A DNA stretch of 64,000 bases from an uncultured Paracoccaceae bacterium (GTDB lineage: Bacteria; Pseudomonadota; Alphaproteobacteria; Rhodobacterales; Rhodobacteraceae), in NCBI GenBank assembly GCA_947501355.1, contig CANMVA010000002.1:434001-498000 (forward strand). Reading direction: 5' to 3'. The notes under the pieces were generated by a model, which ran no database searches, was not told the DNA's origin, and was given only the letters and a program-made list of their open reading frames with translations. Numbering within the stretch: position 1 is the stretch's first letter; every line of letters starts with the position of its first letter. Below, in pieces: positions 1-8,813 of this stretch. A program made the translations under genes and the position numbers.

Positions 1-1007
1 CACGCGGCGGCCTGCGTGCGGGTGATGCTTTCGGCTGTCTGTTCGATGAGCGCGCCAAGGTCGTCGCCACGGGCACGGGCGGAGAAGCTGAGCGCCATGC
101 GGTGGATCAGAACGGGCCGGGCCATGCGGACGACATCTTCGGGGGATGGGGCCAGACGCCCTTCCAGAAGAGCCTGCGCACGCACGGTCAGCATCAGTGC
201 TTGCGCGGCGCGTGGTCCGGGGCCCCAGCTGACGGTGTCTTTGATGATCTGCGGCGCGTCCGGGTATTCCGGGCGGCAGGCGCGGACCAGATCGAGGATC
301 ATCTCGACCACGCCTTCACCGACGGGCATCCGGCGGAGAAGCGTTTGCGCGTCCAGCAGTTCCTGCGCGGTGAAGACAGTTGTGGATTGCGCGTCCATCA
401 CGCCGGTGGTGGCGAGCAGGATGTCCCGCTCCGTATCGCGGTCCGGATAGTGGACGTCGATCTGGACAAGGAAACGGTCAAGCTGTGCCTCAGGCAGCGG
501 ATAGGTGCCTTCCTGCTCAATCGGGTTTTGCGTGGCGAGCACGTGGAAGGGCGTGCCGAGTTTGCGATGCTCGCCAGCGACGGTGACTTCCTTTTCCTGC
601 ATGGCCTGCAAGAGCGCGGATTGGGTCCGCGGGCTGGCGCGGTTGATCTCATCCGCCATCAGAAGCTGGCAGAAGATCGGCCCTTCGATGAACTTGAACG
701 CGCGGGAGCCGTCGGCGCCGGTTTCCAGCACTTCCGAGCCGAGAATATCGGCGGGCATCAGATCGGGCGTGAACTGGATACGGTTGCCATCAAGACCCAT
801 CACGGTGGACAGCGTATCGACCAGACGGGTCTTTCCCAGCCCTGGCAAACCGACCAGAAGCCCGTGGCCGCCGCACAGAAGGGCGGCCAATGTCAGGTCA
901 ACGACCCGCTCCTGACCGATGAAACGATTGGTGATGCTGGCCTTCGCCTGCCCCAGCTTTTCGCCCAGTGCTTCGATATCAGCGACAAGATTGGCGGCGT
1001 CGACCAT
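1..1007 (-). CDS. MoxR-family AAA+ ATPase (3' end cut off by window edge)
   Basis: At least 335 codons are visible; the C-terminus lies outside the window. The protein starts at an ATG at 1007 with GGAGAG just upstream. The Walker A segment GLPGLGKT lies about 55 residues in, and further on are the Walker B-like LLMADEINRA and the sensor-like ATQNPIEQEGTYPLPEAQ, both typical of MoxR ATPases. In this family the ATPase acts as a chaperone that inserts cofactors or activates partner proteins, usually encoded with DUF58 and von Willebrand-factor-A proteins downstream; those would lie off the left edge here. The divergent DUF1285 gene next door is a common arrangement in alphaproteobacteria. The specific client is unknown. 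Confidence 0.9.
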   Translation of the reverse strand, partial: MVDAANLVADIEALGEKLGQAKASITNRFIGQERVVDLTLAALLCGGHGLLVGLPGLGKTRLVDTLSTVMGLDGNRIQFTPDLMPADILGSEVLETGADGSRAFKFIEGPIFCQLLMADEINRASPRTQSALLQAMQEKEVTVAGEHRKLGTPFHVLATQNPIEQEGTYPLPEAQLDRFLVQIDVHYPDRDTERDILLATTGVMDAQSTTVFTAQELLDAQTLLRRMPVGEGVVEMILDLVRACRPEYPDAPQIIKDTVSWGPGPRAAQALMLTVRAQALLEGRLAPSPEDVVRMARPVLIHRMALSFSARARGDDLGALIEQTAESITRTQAAA

Positions 1008-1077
1008 GACAAAACTCTCCCGGTGGATATATGTCTTATGAAAGCATCTATGACGCGTAACACAAATGGCAAAAGCT

Positions 1078-1653
1078 ATGAGCGGACAAAACATCGTGAA
1101 ACCATCGGCAGAAAGCCTCGCAGCTTCGGCGCAGGCTGCCTCAAAAAAGGGCGCTCCGCCGGTGCATTTATGGAACCCACCGTTCTGTGGGGACCTTGAT
1201 ATGGTCATCAAACGGGACGGGACGTGGTTCTATCAGGGCACGCCGATTGGGCGTCCGGGGCTGGTGAAGCTGTTCTCGTCCATCATCCGAAAGGACGGGG
1301 AAGACTATTTCCTGGTGACCCCGGTCGAGAAGGTTGGAATCACGGTCGAGGACGCGCCCTTCGTGGCGATTGATTTTGACCGGGTCGGTGACGGGTTGGT
1401 GTTTCGCACCAATGTCGAGGACGAGGTGACGGCGGGGCCCGAGCATCCGATCCGCGTGGTGCGAGATGCAAAGACCGGGGAGCCGTCGCCTTACGTGCTG
1501 GTGCGCGCGAACCTTGAGGCGCTGATTGATCGCAAGAGCTTCTACCGGCTGGTGGAGGAAGGCGAGCATGCGGCGCATGAGGGCGCGGACTGGTTCGGTG
1601 TGCGGTCTGGTGGGGCGTTCTTCCCGATCATTCCGTCGGCGGAGTTGCCCTAA
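1078..1653 (+). CDS. DUF1285 domain protein
   Basis: A 191-residue soluble protein. It has the conserved N-terminal phrase PPVHLWNPPFCGDLDM and the WFYQGTPIGRPGLVKLFSS segment that mark DUF1285, followed by ILRKDGEDYFLVTPVEK-like beta-rich sequence. I chose the ATG at 1078 (MSGQN); an in-frame ATG at 1066 is also possible and neither has a strong ribosome binding site. It is divergent from moxR with about 70 bases between, so the two may share a promoter region. The family has no assigned biochemical role that I can state; structures in it suggest a small ligand-binding or regulatory fold, but that is recollection rather than something seen here. Confidence 0.85.
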   Translation: MSGQNIVKPSAESLAASAQAASKKGAPPVHLWNPPFCGDLDMVIKRDGTWFYQGTPIGRPGLVKLFSSIIRKDGEDYFLVTPVEKVGITVEDAPFVAIDFDRVGDGLVFRTNVEDEVTAGPEHPIRVVRDAKTGEPSPYVLVRANLEALIDRKSFYRLVEEGEHAAHEGADWFGVRSGGAFFPIIPSAELP

Positions 1654-1695
1654 TTCTGGAGTTCTGCCCGGTGGGACCCGCCGGGCCGCGCCCGA

Positions 1696-1718
1696 CCCTC
1701 CCGCCGGAGGGCGCTTTT
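1696..1718 (+). terminator. Rho-independent terminator after the DUF1285 gene
   Basis: A 6-base perfect stem CCCTCC / GGAGGG with a 4-base loop, followed by CGCTTTTC, about 40 bases past the stop codon. The U-run is short, so strength is uncertain. Confidence 0.5.
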
Positions 1719-1812
1719 CATAGGAACAGCACCGAAGAGACGTTTTGCTTGAGACTTCGATCTTGGATCATTCTGATCGTTGCAAACGCCCACCCAGGGT
1801 CGGGAGCGGCCC

Positions 1813-2706
1813 TCAGCTGCCGATGTCTTGCGCTTCGCCGCGATGAGTGCCGGGCAGTTCGAACTCAAAGACGGAATGCTGGATGTTGAACTCCGCCTCC
1901 AGCATGTCCTTCAACCGCAGTTTCACGTCTTCCAGATCATCGAAGCGGCGCAGGACCACGTGGGCATCGAGCGCGCTTTCATGCTCTCCCATCATCCACA
2001 AATGCATGTGGTGGACATCGACCACCTCCGGGTCGTCTTCCAACCGCGCCATGACGTCTTCGGCGGACACGGCCGACGGGCTGCCCAGCATCAGCACGCG
2101 GATCACGGGTTGGATGCCCACAAACGCATGCCAGAGGATGTAGGCAGAGATGCCGAGCGTCACGATGGGATCGACCAGCCGCCAATCGTAAAGCAGGATC
2201 AACGTGCCCGCGATGATGACAGCGATGGAGCCGAGCGCATCGGCCATGTTGTGCACGAAAGCGGCGCGCATGTTCATGCTGTCTTTGGACAGTTTGAAGA
2301 TCAAAAGCGCGGTGAGGGTGTCGATAACAAGGGCCACAGCGGCAACGATAACCACAATCCAGCCCTCAACAGCGACGGGATTAAAAAGGCGCTCAACCCC
2401 CTCGGCGGCAAGGTAAAAGGCGACCACGATCAGCGTCGTGTAGTTGACCAGCGCGGCCACAACCTCGGCCCGTTTATAGCCGAATGTCATTTTCGCATCG
2501 GCGGGTTTACGGGCAATGCGGCGGGCGGCGAAGGCGATGACCAGCGACAGCGCATCGCTGAAATTGTGGATCGCGTCGGCAATCAGCGCGAGGGAGCCGG
2601 AAAGCACGCCCGCGATGATCTGCACGAAAGTCAGCAGAAAGTTCACCCCCACCGCCGCCGCGACGCGCTTGTCGCCGGGATCAAGTCTGGGATGGTCGTG
2701 GGCCAT
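1813..2706 (-). CDS. Cation diffusion facilitator (CDF) family metal efflux transporter
   Basis: A 297-residue inner-membrane protein. Six hydrophobic segments are followed by a cytoplasmic metal-binding-like domain with the HMHLWMMGEHESALDAHV stretch. Two intramembrane metal-site motifs are visible, AIHNFSDAL in helix 2 and VHNMADALG in helix 5, matching the HxxxD pairs that bind zinc or similar ions in CzcD/ZitB-type exporters. The family exchanges divalent cations for protons. An upstream in-frame extension to 2853 overlaps the preceding gene and has no membrane character, so I chose the ATG at 2706 (MAHDHP). It lies 2 bases from the YdeI-like gene and is probably co-transcribed with it. 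The exact metal cannot be told. Confidence 0.9.
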   Translation of the reverse strand: MAHDHPRLDPGDKRVAAAVGVNFLLTFVQIIAGVLSGSLALIADAIHNFSDALSLVIAFAARRIARKPADAKMTFGYKRAEVVAALVNYTTLIVVAFYLAAEGVERLFNPVAVEGWIVVIVAAVALVIDTLTALLIFKLSKDSMNMRAAFVHNMADALGSIAVIIAGTLILLYDWRLVDPIVTLGISAYILWHAFVGIQPVIRVLMLGSPSAVSAEDVMARLEDDPEVVDVHHMHLWMMGEHESALDAHVVLRRFDDLEDVKLRLKDMLEAEFNIQHSVFEFELPGTHRGEAQDIGS

Positions 2707-2708
2707 GC

Positions 2709-3278
2709 TTACCGCCGGAAAATGCTGGGTCTTACACCTTGCTGGGCCGAGTTCACCACATCTGCGATGCGTTTGGAACGGGTGGCCTCGGTTTTCGCGG
2801 TCTTGACCCATTCCAGCGTGCCGCGTTGGACGGATTTCGGGTAGGCGTCCCATGTGGGGCGCAATGTGCCGAGCGCTTTGGCCATGTCTTCGGGGACCTC
2901 AAGGCGTTCGACATCGTCGAGGAAGGTCCAAGTGCCAGTCTTCTGCGCGAGGGTAATCAGGGCCTCTCCGGCCGGGGTCATGGCGCCGGATGCGCGGGCT
3001 TTTTCGACCAGGGTTTTATTGAAGGCCGACCAGTTGGATTTCGGGTTACGCGGCGAGATACGGATCATGGTGCGGGTGGCGTCGAGCTTGCCGACGACGC
3101 TGTCGATCCAGCCCCAGCAGAGCAGTTCCTCGATGATTTCTTCGGTGGGGATGTAGTGGGGGCTGGGTTGCTTGTATTTGACCAGCCAAACGGTGCTGGC
3201 GCTGGCATGGTTCTCGGACAGCCAAGCGCGCAGATCGGCGCGGGATTTGATTTCGACCTTCGGGAAGTCGGTGGTCAT
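2709..3278 (-). CDS. YdeI/OmpD-associated family protein
   Basis: A 189-residue protein beginning [16 protein letters not shown]. It carries family-typical pieces: [30 protein letters not shown] near residues 30-58, [15 protein letters not shown] around 70-85, and a C-terminal lysine-rich [20 protein letters not shown]. Members are called bacteriocin-protection or YdeI-like and are mostly of unknown function. The ATG at 3278 overlaps the stop codon of the upstream pseudouridine synthase gene as ATGA, which decides the start and implies translational coupling. Function here is unassigned. Confidence 0.85.
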   Translation of the reverse strand: MTTDFPKVEIKSRADLRAWLSENHASASTVWLVKYKQPSPHYIPTEEIIEELLCWGWIDSVVGKLDATRTMIRISPRNPKSNWSAFNKTLVEKARASGAMTPAGEALITLAQKTGTWTFLDDVERLEVPEDMAKALGTLRPTWDAYPKSVQRGTLEWVKTAKTEATRSKRIADVVNSAQQGVRPSIFRR

Positions 3279-3811
3279 CCCGGCTGCACTTCGCGCCATT
3301 CGCCGGGGGCAAGCCCCTCCAACGACCATTGTCCGATCTGCCAGCGGACAAGGCGCAAGCAGGGCAGGCCCACGGCGGCGGTCATGCGACGAACCTGCCG
3401 GTTCTTGCCCTCGGAGATAGTCAAGCGCAGCCACGCATCCGGCACGGTCTTGCGAACGCGAACAGGGGGATCGCGGGGCCATAGGTTTGGGTCGGCGATT
3501 TCGATGGCCTTTGCGGGGCGGGTTTTGCCGTCTTTCAGCGTCACGCCACGGCGCAGCTGTTCGAGGGCGTCCTCGGTCGGGGTGCCTTCGACTTGGGCCA
3601 GATAGGTTTTCTGGGTCTTGAACTTCGGAGAGGAGATCTGCGCCTGAAGCTTGCCGTCATCGGTCAGGAGGAGAAGGCCCTCGCTGTCGCGGTCCAGACG
3701 GCCCGCTGCGTAGACATTGGCGACGTCGATCCAGTGCTTCAGGCCCTGCCATTTGCCCTCATCGGTGAACTGGGAGAGCACGTTCATGGGTTTGTTGAAG
3801 GCGATGATCAC
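3275..3811 (-). CDS. Pseudouridine synthase, RluE-like (23S rRNA)
   Basis: 178 residues, short like RluE and without an S4 RNA-binding domain. The catalytic motif [17 protein letters not shown] is at about residues 37-53, with the aspartate in RLDRDSEG as the nucleophile. The later GKNRQVRRM and LRLVRWQIG segments are also family-typical. RsuA/RluB/RluE/RluF enzymes isomerise single uridines in rRNA; RluE modifies helix 89 of 23S rRNA in E. coli, and assigning the same base here is inference. The start is a GTG at 3811 placed directly after the polA stop codon with no gap, so the gene depends on polA translation or transcription. Confidence 0.9.
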   Translation of the reverse strand: MIIAFNKPMNVLSQFTDEGKWQGLKHWIDVANVYAAGRLDRDSEGLLLLTDDGKLQAQISSPKFKTQKTYLAQVEGTPTEDALEQLRRGVTLKDGKTRPAKAIEIADPNLWPRDPPVRVRKTVPDAWLRLTISEGKNRQVRRMTAAVGLPCLRLVRWQIGQWSLEGLAPGEWREVQPG

Positions 3812-6616
3812 TTAATGCGCCTCGGCCCAATTCGCCCCCTGCCCTGCATCCACGGTCAGCGGCACGTCCAGCTTCACAACGGGCATGGAGGCACCTTCCA
3901 TCACCTCGCGGGCGGTGCCGATCAGGTCGTCGATAGCGCTGTCCTCGACCTCGAACACCAGTTCGTCGTGGACCTGCAGCAGCATCTTCGCGGGCAGCTT
4001 CTCGATCGCGGCGGGCATGCGGATCATGGCGCGGCGGATGACGTCGGCGGCGGTGCCTTGGATCGGCGCGTTGATGGCGGCGCGTTTGGCGAAACCGGCG
4101 GTGGGGCCCTTGGCGTTGATCTCGGGCGTATGGATTTTGCGACCGAAAAGGGTCTGCACATAGCCATGCTCTTTGGCGAATTTGGTTGTGTCGTCCATAT
4201 AGGCGCGGATGCCGGGGAAGCGTTCGAAATAGGTGTCGATGAAGGCCTGCGCCTCGGCCCGCGGGATGCGCAGGTTGCGGGCCAGACCGAAGCCAGAGAT
4301 GCCGTAGATCACGCCGAAATTGATCGCCTTAGCCTGGCGGCGGACTTCGGGGGTCATTTCCTCAAGCGGCACATCAAACATCTCGGACGCGGTCATGGCG
4401 TGGATGTCGATTCCATCGGAAAACGCCTGTTTCAGCGCGGGGATGTCGGCTATATGGGCGAGGATGCGCAGCTCGATCTGGCTGTAATCCAGCGCGACAA
4501 GGGTCTTGCCTTCGTCGGCCACAAAGGCTTCGCGGATGCGGCGGCCTTCCTCGGTCCGGATCGGGATGTTTTGAAGGTTTGGATCGGTGGAGGCGAGGCG
4601 ACCGGTGTTCGCGCCCGCGATGGAATAGGACGTGTGCACGCGGCCGGTGTCGGCGTTGATATGGTCCTGCAGGGCGTCAGTGTAGGTCGATTTCAGCTTC
4701 GACATCTGCCGCCAATCGAGGACGCGGGCGGGGAGTTCATGCTCCGTCGCAAGGTCTTCGAGGACATCCGCCCCGGTCGAGTATTTCCCGGTCTTGCCTT
4801 TCTTGCCACCCTCTAACCCCATCTTGTCAAAGAGGATTTCGCCCAGCTGGGCGGGGGAGCCGACATTGAATGACTGGCCTGCAAGTTCATGAATTTCCGC
4901 CTCTAGCCCCGCCATTTTCTGCGCGAAGGCGTTGGACATGCGGCTGAGCGTGTCGCGGTCGACCTTGATGCCGGTGCGTTCCATCTGGGCCAGCACGGGG
5001 ACCATGGGGCGTTCGAGCGTCTCATAGACAACGGTGACCTGTTTCTGGTGCAACTGCGGCTTGAAGGATTGCCAAAGGCGCAGAGTGATATCAGCGTCTT
5101 CGGCGGCATAGGGCACGGCCTCGTCGATCTTGACCTGGTCAAAGGTGATCGCGGATTTGCCGGTGCCCAGAAGCGGCTTGATCGGGATCGGCGAATGGCT
5201 GAGATAGCGCTCTGACAGGCCGTCCATGGAGTGATTATGCAGGCCTGCGTTCAGCGCGTAGGACATCAGCATCGTGTCGTCGATGGGGGCGACGGTGATG
5301 CCTTCGTTGGCGAATATCTTGGCATCGTATTTCATGTTTTGGCCGATCTTCAGGACGCTTTCGTCCTCCAGCATCGGTTTGAGCATTTGAAGCGCCTCAG
5401 CCATGGGCATCTGGCCCTTGGCAAGGGCGTCAGAGCCGAAGAGATCATCGGCGTCGCCATCTTTGTGCTGAAGTGGGATATAGCAGGCCTCTCCGGCCTC
5501 GACGCAAAGAGAGACGCCAACCAGATTGGCACGCATTTCGTTGAGGCTGGTGGTTTCGGTGTCGACGGCGACGTAGCCGCGTTCGTAAATGCGGTCGATC
5601 CAGGTTTGTAGGGCGGTCGCGTCGCGGACGCATTCGTATTTGCTGGCGTCGAAGGGCACATCCGCCGGACCCGGCGCATCACCAGGGTTCGCGCCTGCCG
5701 GGTCGGTGTCGGCGATCACGGGCGGTTCCACATCCAGCGCGTCGGAGATGCGTTTGGTGAGGGTGCGGAACTCCATCTCGGCGAGGAACCCGAGGAGGGT
5801 TTCAGGCTCCGGGTCGCGGACTTCGAGATCATCGAGCGTGAAGGGCAGGTCCATCTTGTCGTCCAGCGTGACCAGTTGTTTGGAGAGGCGGATCTGCTCG
5901 GCGTGGTCAATCAGAGTCTGGCGGCGCTTGGGCTGTTTGATCTCCTCGGCGCGCTCAAGAAGCGTTTCCAGATCGCCGAATTCATTGATGAGCAAAGCGG
6001 CGGTCTTGATGCCGATGCCCGGCGCGCCGGGGACGTTATCGACCGAGTCGCCCGCCAGCGCCTGCACGTCGACCACGCGGTCGGGACCGACGCCGAACTT
6101 TTCCTCGACCCCTTCGGTGTCGATGCGCTTGTTCTTCATCGCGTCGAGCATTTCAACGCCGCCGCCAACAAGCTGCATCAGGTCCTTGTCGGAACTGATG
6201 ATGGTGCAGCGGCCCCCGGCTTCGCGGGCCTGAACGGCGAGGGTGGCTATGATATCGTCAGCCTCGAATCCCTCCATTTCCTTGCAGGCAATGTTGAAGG
6301 CCTCCGTCGCGCTGCGGGTCAGCGGGATTTGCGGGCGCAGGTCTTCGGGCATCGCTTCGCGATTGGCCTTGTATTGGTCATACAAATCATTTCGGAAGGT
6401 GTGGCTGCCCTTGTCGAAAATCACGGCAACATGAGTGGGGGCATCAGGGCCATTGTTCCCTTCGACATAGCGCTGGAGCATGTTGCAAAAGCCGCTGACA
6501 GCGCCGATGGGCAGGCCGTCTGACTTGCGCGTGAGCGGAGGCAGCGCGTGGTAGGCGCGGAAGATAAACGCCGATCCGTCGATCAGATGAAGATGACAGC
6601 CTTTGCCGAATGCCAT
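3812..6616 (-). CDS. polA: DNA polymerase I
   Basis: 934 residues with all three domains. The 5' nuclease domain occupies roughly 1-300 (LIDGSAFIFRAYHALPP, GFEADDIIATLA, SSDKDLMQLV, GDSVDNVPGAPGIGIKTA). The 3'-5' exonuclease domain (about 330-515) keeps its metal-binding acids: VAVDTETTSL, GQNMKYDAKIF and YAAEDADITL, so proofreading is probably active. The polymerase domain (about 550-934) has motif A DYSQIELRILAHI, motif B RRQAKAINFGVIYG and motif C LLQVHDELVFEV. The enzyme removes RNA primers and fills gaps in lagging-strand synthesis and excision repair. The ATG at 6616 follows an AAGGGGC ribosome binding site. It leads a four-gene minus-strand run with rluE-like, ydeI-like and CDF genes. 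Confidence 0.98.
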   Translation of the reverse strand: MAFGKGCHLHLIDGSAFIFRAYHALPPLTRKSDGLPIGAVSGFCNMLQRYVEGNNGPDAPTHVAVIFDKGSHTFRNDLYDQYKANREAMPEDLRPQIPLTRSATEAFNIACKEMEGFEADDIIATLAVQAREAGGRCTIISSDKDLMQLVGGGVEMLDAMKNKRIDTEGVEEKFGVGPDRVVDVQALAGDSVDNVPGAPGIGIKTAALLINEFGDLETLLERAEEIKQPKRRQTLIDHAEQIRLSKQLVTLDDKMDLPFTLDDLEVRDPEPETLLGFLAEMEFRTLTKRISDALDVEPPVIADTDPAGANPGDAPGPADVPFDASKYECVRDATALQTWIDRIYERGYVAVDTETTSLNEMRANLVGVSLCVEAGEACYIPLQHKDGDADDLFGSDALAKGQMPMAEALQMLKPMLEDESVLKIGQNMKYDAKIFANEGITVAPIDDTMLMSYALNAGLHNHSMDGLSERYLSHSPIPIKPLLGTGKSAITFDQVKIDEAVPYAAEDADITLRLWQSFKPQLHQKQVTVVYETLERPMVPVLAQMERTGIKVDRDTLSRMSNAFAQKMAGLEAEIHELAGQSFNVGSPAQLGEILFDKMGLEGGKKGKTGKYSTGADVLEDLATEHELPARVLDWRQMSKLKSTYTDALQDHINADTGRVHTSYSIAGANTGRLASTDPNLQNIPIRTEEGRRIREAFVADEGKTLVALDYSQIELRILAHIADIPALKQAFSDGIDIHAMTASEMFDVPLEEMTPEVRRQAKAINFGVIYGISGFGLARNLRIPRAEAQAFIDTYFERFPGIRAYMDDTTKFAKEHGYVQTLFGRKIHTPEINAKGPTAGFAKRAAINAPIQGTAADVIRRAMIRMPAAIEKLPAKMLLQVHDELVFEVEDSAIDDLIGTAREVMEGASMPVVKLDVPLTVDAGQGANWAEAH

Positions 6617-6671
6617 GGACGCGCCCCTTTGATTGGTCGTCTCAAGACCTAGCGAAGGGGGCGGGGCAAGG

Positions 6672-6875
6672 CTAGTCGCTGAGGCCGAATTTCTTGAAAA
6701 CGACGTCCTTGAAATCCTCGTGGACGATCAGCTTGTCGCAATAGCCACATTCCACATAGCCGGTATCTCGGTCGACGGAATACCACACGCGCGGGTGGCC
6801 CAGTGCACCTTCACCGCCATCGCAGGACACGCGCCACTGGTCGGTGATCTGAACTTCGGGGGGCGGGGTCGGCAT
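6672..6875 (-). CDS. Small zinc-finger protein (CHCC type)
   Basis: 67 residues. C18, H27, C43 and C46 form a CHCC zinc site within [17 protein letters not shown] and YVECGYCDK. This is the zf-CHCC family, whose mitochondrial relative is the complex I accessory subunit NDUFS6; small alphaproteobacterial forms are common and often unlinked to nuo genes. The ATG at 6875 (MPTPPPEV) starts the conserved part; a longer frame to 6956 adds only non-conserved arginine-rich sequence. It ends 56 bases upstream of polA on the same strand. A link to respiratory complex I is inference from homology. Confidence 0.85.
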   Translation of the reverse strand: MPTPPPEVQITDQWRVSCDGGEGALGHPRVWYSVDRDTGYVECGYCDKLIVHEDFKDVVFKKFGLSD

Positions 6876-6973
6876 ATTCAGGCTCCACGGGTTGTCGCCC
6901 GCGGGGCGGGCTTCTAGGTTGCGCCTTGAGATACGGCAAAGCCCCCTTCCCGGCAAGACGAGAGAACCACCCC

Positions 6974-7906
6974 ATGCGCGAGCCCGCCATCGAGATCACG
7001 GGTCTGAAAAAGACCTATGCCGCCCAGAAGGGCCAAGAGCCGAAAGAGGCGCTGAAAGGCATTGATTTGCGCATCCCTGCGGGGTCGATCTTCGGGTTGT
7101 TGGGGCCGAACGGGGCGGGAAAGTCGACGCTGATCAACATTCTGGCCGGATTGGTGATTAAATCGGCGGGGCAGGTGAAAATCTGGGGCTTCGATCAGGA
7201 TGTGAACCCACGGCAATCGCGCGCCTCCATCGGGGTGATGCCGCAGGAGCTGCATCTGGACCCGTTCTTTTCGCCGCGCGGCGCGCTGGAGGTTCAGGCC
7301 GGGCTCTACGGGGTGCCGAAAGAACAGCGCCGGACAGATGAAATCCTTGAGACCATTGGTCTGTCCGATAAGGCGGATGCCTATGCGCGGTCTCTGTCAG
7401 GCGGGATGCGGCGGCGGCTTTTGCTGGGCAAGGCGATGGTGCACATGCCGCATATCTTGGTGCTGGATGAGCCGACCGCGGGCGTCGATATCGAGCTGCG
7501 CAACATGCTTTGGGCCAATGTGCGCAAGATGAATGAAGCGGGCATGACGATCATCCTGACCACGCATTATCTGGAGGAAGCCGAGGAGATGTGCGACGAG
7601 ATTGCCATCATCAATCACGGTGAAAAGATCGCGCAGGACAGCACGGCGAACCTGCTGGGGCGGCTGGATGCCAAGACGATGGTGATCGAGCCGGAGAGCA
7701 CGGCCCCGCCCGAGATCGCTCTGCCCGATGGCGTAGACCTGACGCGACGCGCGAACGGGGCATTGGCCTTCACCTATGACCGGGGAACGACGACGGCAGA
7801 GGCGATCCTTGCAGTTGCGCATCAGGCCGGAATCACGATCAAGGATGTGAAGACGGAAGACCCTGATCTTGAAGATGTCTTCCTTGCGCTGACGTCACAT
7901 GTCTGA
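6974..7906 (+). CDS. ABC transporter ATP-binding protein, ABC-2 type (YadG-like)
   Basis: 310 residues. Walker A is [16 protein letters not shown], the Q-loop region is [15 protein letters not shown], the signature is [12 protein letters not shown] and Walker B is [12 protein letters not shown], followed by the H-loop in [16 protein letters not shown]. The CcmA/YadG-like C-terminal part ends [16 protein letters not shown]. These ATPases power ABC-2 permeases that export lipids, polysaccharides or drugs. The start at 6974 ([11 protein letters not shown]) follows GACGAGAG; a further-upstream ATG at 6926 is less likely. No permease gene lies next to it: the next gene is on the opposite strand. 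The partner must be elsewhere or absent. Confidence 0.93.
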   Translation: MREPAIEITGLKKTYAAQKGQEPKEALKGIDLRIPAGSIFGLLGPNGAGKSTLINILAGLVIKSAGQVKIWGFDQDVNPRQSRASIGVMPQELHLDPFFSPRGALEVQAGLYGVPKEQRRTDEILETIGLSDKADAYARSLSGGMRRRLLLGKAMVHMPHILVLDEPTAGVDIELRNMLWANVRKMNEAGMTIILTTHYLEEAEEMCDEIAIINHGEKIAQDSTANLLGRLDAKTMVIEPESTAPPEIALPDGVDLTRRANGALAFTYDRGTTTAEAILAVAHQAGITIKDVKTEDPDLEDVFLALTSHV

Positions 7907-7907
7907 T

Positions 7908-7942
7908 GCCTCCGGCGGAGGTATTTGGCGACAAAAGAAGGG
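7908..7942 (+). repeat. Copy A of a recurring 3'-end element
   Basis: Begins two bases past the ABC ATPase stop codon. A small palindrome CCTCC-GGC-GGAGG is followed by GTATTTGGCG and ACAAAAGAAGG. The second half recurs at 11366-11399, 11543-11570 and 54479-54509, each time just past a gene and in that gene's direction. Confidence 0.6.
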
Positions 7943-7980
7943 GCGGCGCGTGTTAAGGTTAATGCGGGCATCACGCGCGT

Positions 7981-8226
7981 TTAGAAAACGCGGACGAAAG
8001 CCGTGATGAACCTTGCGAGGATTTGGGGGCCTTCCCCGTTCAACTGCGACACATCCTGAAAGTGCATGCCGATTGCAATGAACCCGATCAGCACGAACGC
8101 TATCAGGTTTCTGGTCAGGTTATCCTTGACAAACAAGCCTTCGTCGGGACCAAACCATCGCTCTCTCGCGGCACTCAATGGCAGCAGTAGGAGAGCGCCC
8201 ACGATCACATAGTCTGCCCAAATCAA
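7981..8226 (-). CDS. Small two-helix membrane protein of unknown function
   Basis: 81 residues starting with TTG at 8226. A GGGAG ribosome binding site sits about 9 bases upstream, and no ATG or GTG gives a similar product. Two hydrophobic segments are visible: residues about 5-20 (DYVIVGALLLLPL) and 38-55 (LIAFVLIGFIAIGM). Between them is a charged loop (ARERWFGPDEGLFVKDNLTRN). I do not recognise the family. It stands alone between a plus-strand ABC ATPase and the HIT gene. Confidence 0.6.
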   Translation of the reverse strand: MIWADYVIVGALLLLPLSAARERWFGPDEGLFVKDNLTRNLIAFVLIGFIAIGMHFQDVSQLNGEGPQILARFITAFVRVF

Positions 8227-8358
8227 AACGGAATCTCCCAGTCAGTTCGGGACCTGGTTAACCGTCAAATATGGCCATTGCTGGGCGCGGTCGGACTAAT
8301 CGTCGACTGCTTGGTAGCCTGCAAGCTCACGTCCCCTCCCTTCATCCTGACAGAAAAC

Positions 8359-8399
8359 TTTGGGGCGAGACGCGCAGCGGACGGGGGCAAAGCCCCAAA
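8359..8399 (-). terminator. Terminator-like inverted repeat after the HIT gene
   Basis: Arms TTTGGGGC and GCCCCAAA pair over 8 bases. Read on the minus strand the structure is followed by GTTTTCTG. An inner alternative hairpin GGGGC-TTT-GCCCC exists at one arm. Confidence 0.45.
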
Positions 8400-8421
8400 T
8401 AAGAACGGCGTGGCGAAGCCG

Positions 8422-8805
8422 CTATTTTACTGGCTGCAGCATGCGACCCAGATTGCGGCCGGCGACGATATGCACATGCAGATGCGGGACTTCCTGAATG
8501 GCGTCTTCGCCCGCATTCGAGAGCAGCCGATAGCCCGCACCGCCTTCACCGGGTTGCACGCCCATTTCCTTGCAAATGGCGCCGATGGTGCGGGTATAGT
8601 CCACGATCTCCGCCTCGGAGGCTTCAAGCGCGAAATGATCGTAGCAGACATAGGGGCCTTTGGGGATCACGAGGATATGCTCCGGTGCCTGGGGGTAGAG
8701 ATCGCGGAAGGCCAGCGTGTGCTCGGTCTCCATCACGGTGTCGTTGGGAATCTCGCCGCGCAGGATCTTGGCGAAGATATTCTGGGGGTCGTAGGCATAG
8801 GGCAT
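8422..8805 (-). CDS. HIT family nucleotide hydrolase
   Basis: 127 residues with the histidine triad PHLHVHIVAG near residue 110 and the family opening IFAKILRGEIPNDTVMETEHTLAF. The central histidine of HLHVHI is the expected nucleophile. HIT proteins of this HINT-like branch hydrolyse AMP linked to amines or phosphates. The ATG at 8805 lies 8 bases after the stop codon of the upstream glycosyltransferase gene, so the two are probably one transcript. A functional link between them is not evident. Confidence 0.92.
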   Translation of the reverse strand: MPYAYDPQNIFAKILRGEIPNDTVMETEHTLAFRDLYPQAPEHILVIPKGPYVCYDHFALEASEAEIVDYTRTIGAICKEMGVQPGEGGAGYRLLSNAGEDAIQEVPHLHVHIVAGRNLGRMLQPVK

Positions 8806-8813
8806 TGGCGGCC

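Noticed and set aside
102-1199. Long plus-strand open frame of 365 codons
   Set aside because: It runs antisense through moxR, whose frame has clear AAA+ motifs. The antisense product has no recognisable domain.
1780-2844. Long plus-strand open frame of 354 codons
   Set aside because: Shadow of the CDF transporter gene; its composition is histidine/aspartate-rich nonsense typical of antisense GC-rich DNA.
3593-4816. 407-codon plus-strand frame
   Set aside because: Antisense to polA, which carries all polymerase and exonuclease motifs.
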